The notes beneath the pieces are model-generated. The model worked only from the letters and a program-made list of their open reading frames with translations. It did no database searches and was not told the origin of the DNA. Of a stretch of 32,612 bases of DNA, positions 32,471 through 32,612 are shown piece by piece. The stretch is from Bacillota bacterium (GTDB taxonomy: Bacteria; Bacillota; Clostridia; Peptostreptococcales; Anaerovoracaceae). Positions within the stretch are counted from its first letter, which is position 1. Every line of letters starts with the position of its first letter. The stretch spans positions 1 through 32,612 of the forward strand of contig JAAVYD010000139.1 of assembly GCA_022790955.1 (NCBI GenBank), written 5' to 3'. The position numbers and the translations under genes were made by a program.

Positions 32471-32612
32471 TTATCTCTCCCTCAGTTCTTCCAATTCCTT
32501 CATATACCATCTTTGTATTTCCTCTATCTTCTCTTCCGCTTCTTCTTCCCTCTCTCCTCTCACACCTATATATATCTTTATCTTTGGTTCTGTTCCTGAT
32601 GGTCTTATGCAT
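32471..32612 (-). CDS. C-terminal end of a phosphomannomutase/phosphoglucomutase (partial)
   Basis: The gene continues beyond the right edge; the last 46 residues before TAA (32471–32473) are visible. CIRPSGTEPKIKIYIGVRGE is the phosphosugar-binding loop (RPSGTEPK) of α-D-phosphohexomutases. A charged helix rich in Glu and Lys ends the protein. In this setting mannose-6-phosphate to mannose-1-phosphate conversion, feeding ManC, is the most likely role; a phosphoglucomutase or phosphoglucosamine mutase cannot be excluded from the tail. Confidence 0.82.
   Translation of the reverse strand, partial: CIRPSGTEPKIKIYIGVRGEREEEAEEKIEEIQRWYMKELEELRER

Noticed and set aside
1..32612. tRNA, rRNA, CRISPR arrays, phage or transposase genes
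   Set aside because: None was recognisable on either strand; the only mobile-like signal is the small inverted-repeat element at 17406–17652.

Overview
The window is a large cell-surface glycan locus from a low-GC bacterium, most likely a member of the Clostridia (Bacillota). The clues are the overall AT richness, strong AAAGGAGG-type ribosome binding sites, secreted proteins with copper-amine-oxidase-N/stalk domains, and a stalk–TolC-like fusion protein. The genus cannot be told from the sequence alone. The locus is bracketed by GDP-mannose chemistry: the tail of an NAD-dependent GDP-sugar dehydratase/reductase at the left edge, and a ManC-type enzyme plus the tail of a phosphomannomutase at the right edge.

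Left block (2–16222, all + strand). It begins with the GDP-sugar SDR tail, a GT4 glycosyltransferase and a Wzm/Wzt-type ABC exporter whose ATPase carries a C-terminal glycan-recognition domain. From about 3.67 kb the DNA is visibly more AT-rich and encodes a decoration module: three methyltransferases (one FkbM-type), a double GT4 glycosyltransferase, a UbiA-type prenyltransferase resembling polyprenyl-phosphate phosphoribosyltransferases, an SMR-type small membrane protein, a radical SAM protein, an SDR, a fragment of a second SDR, a GT-C-like membrane protein and a HAD-IB phosphatase. UbiA, HAD, SDR, SMR and GT-C together suggest a lipid-linked pentofuranose branch. A hairpin at 16288–16326 probably ends the block.

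The most striking signal is four homopolymeric G tracts of 7–8 bases on the same strand inside this block: 4816–4823, 9761–9768, 10367–10373 and 13332–13339. As read, the first truncates a methyltransferase, the second keeps a methyltransferase in frame, the third splits the UbiA gene in two, and the fourth sits exactly where the ribosome binding site of an SDR fragment should be. This looks like a multi-locus slipped-strand phase-variation system, familiar from Campylobacter and Neisseria surface genes, here in a Clostridia-like glycan locus.

Middle (16.2–20.1 kb, + strand): a secreted stalk-domain protein, a ~235-bp element with inverted-repeat ends, a secreted stalk/TolC-like protein, and an XRE-family regulator.

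Right block (20.2–32.6 kb, all − strand, read right to left): phosphomannomutase tail, a second ABC exporter (permease with a large external insertion, ATPase without a recognition domain), ManC, a GDPD-fold protein, a HAD-IA hydrolase, two related nucleotidyltransferases (one with a degenerate signature), a cupin, a methyltransferase, a 1012-residue protein with three WavE-type domains, a single WavE protein, and a truncated GT4 remnant. A hairpin at 20158–20193 ends this transcript. The two blocks converge, and both hold 3' gene remnants that point to past cassette exchange.
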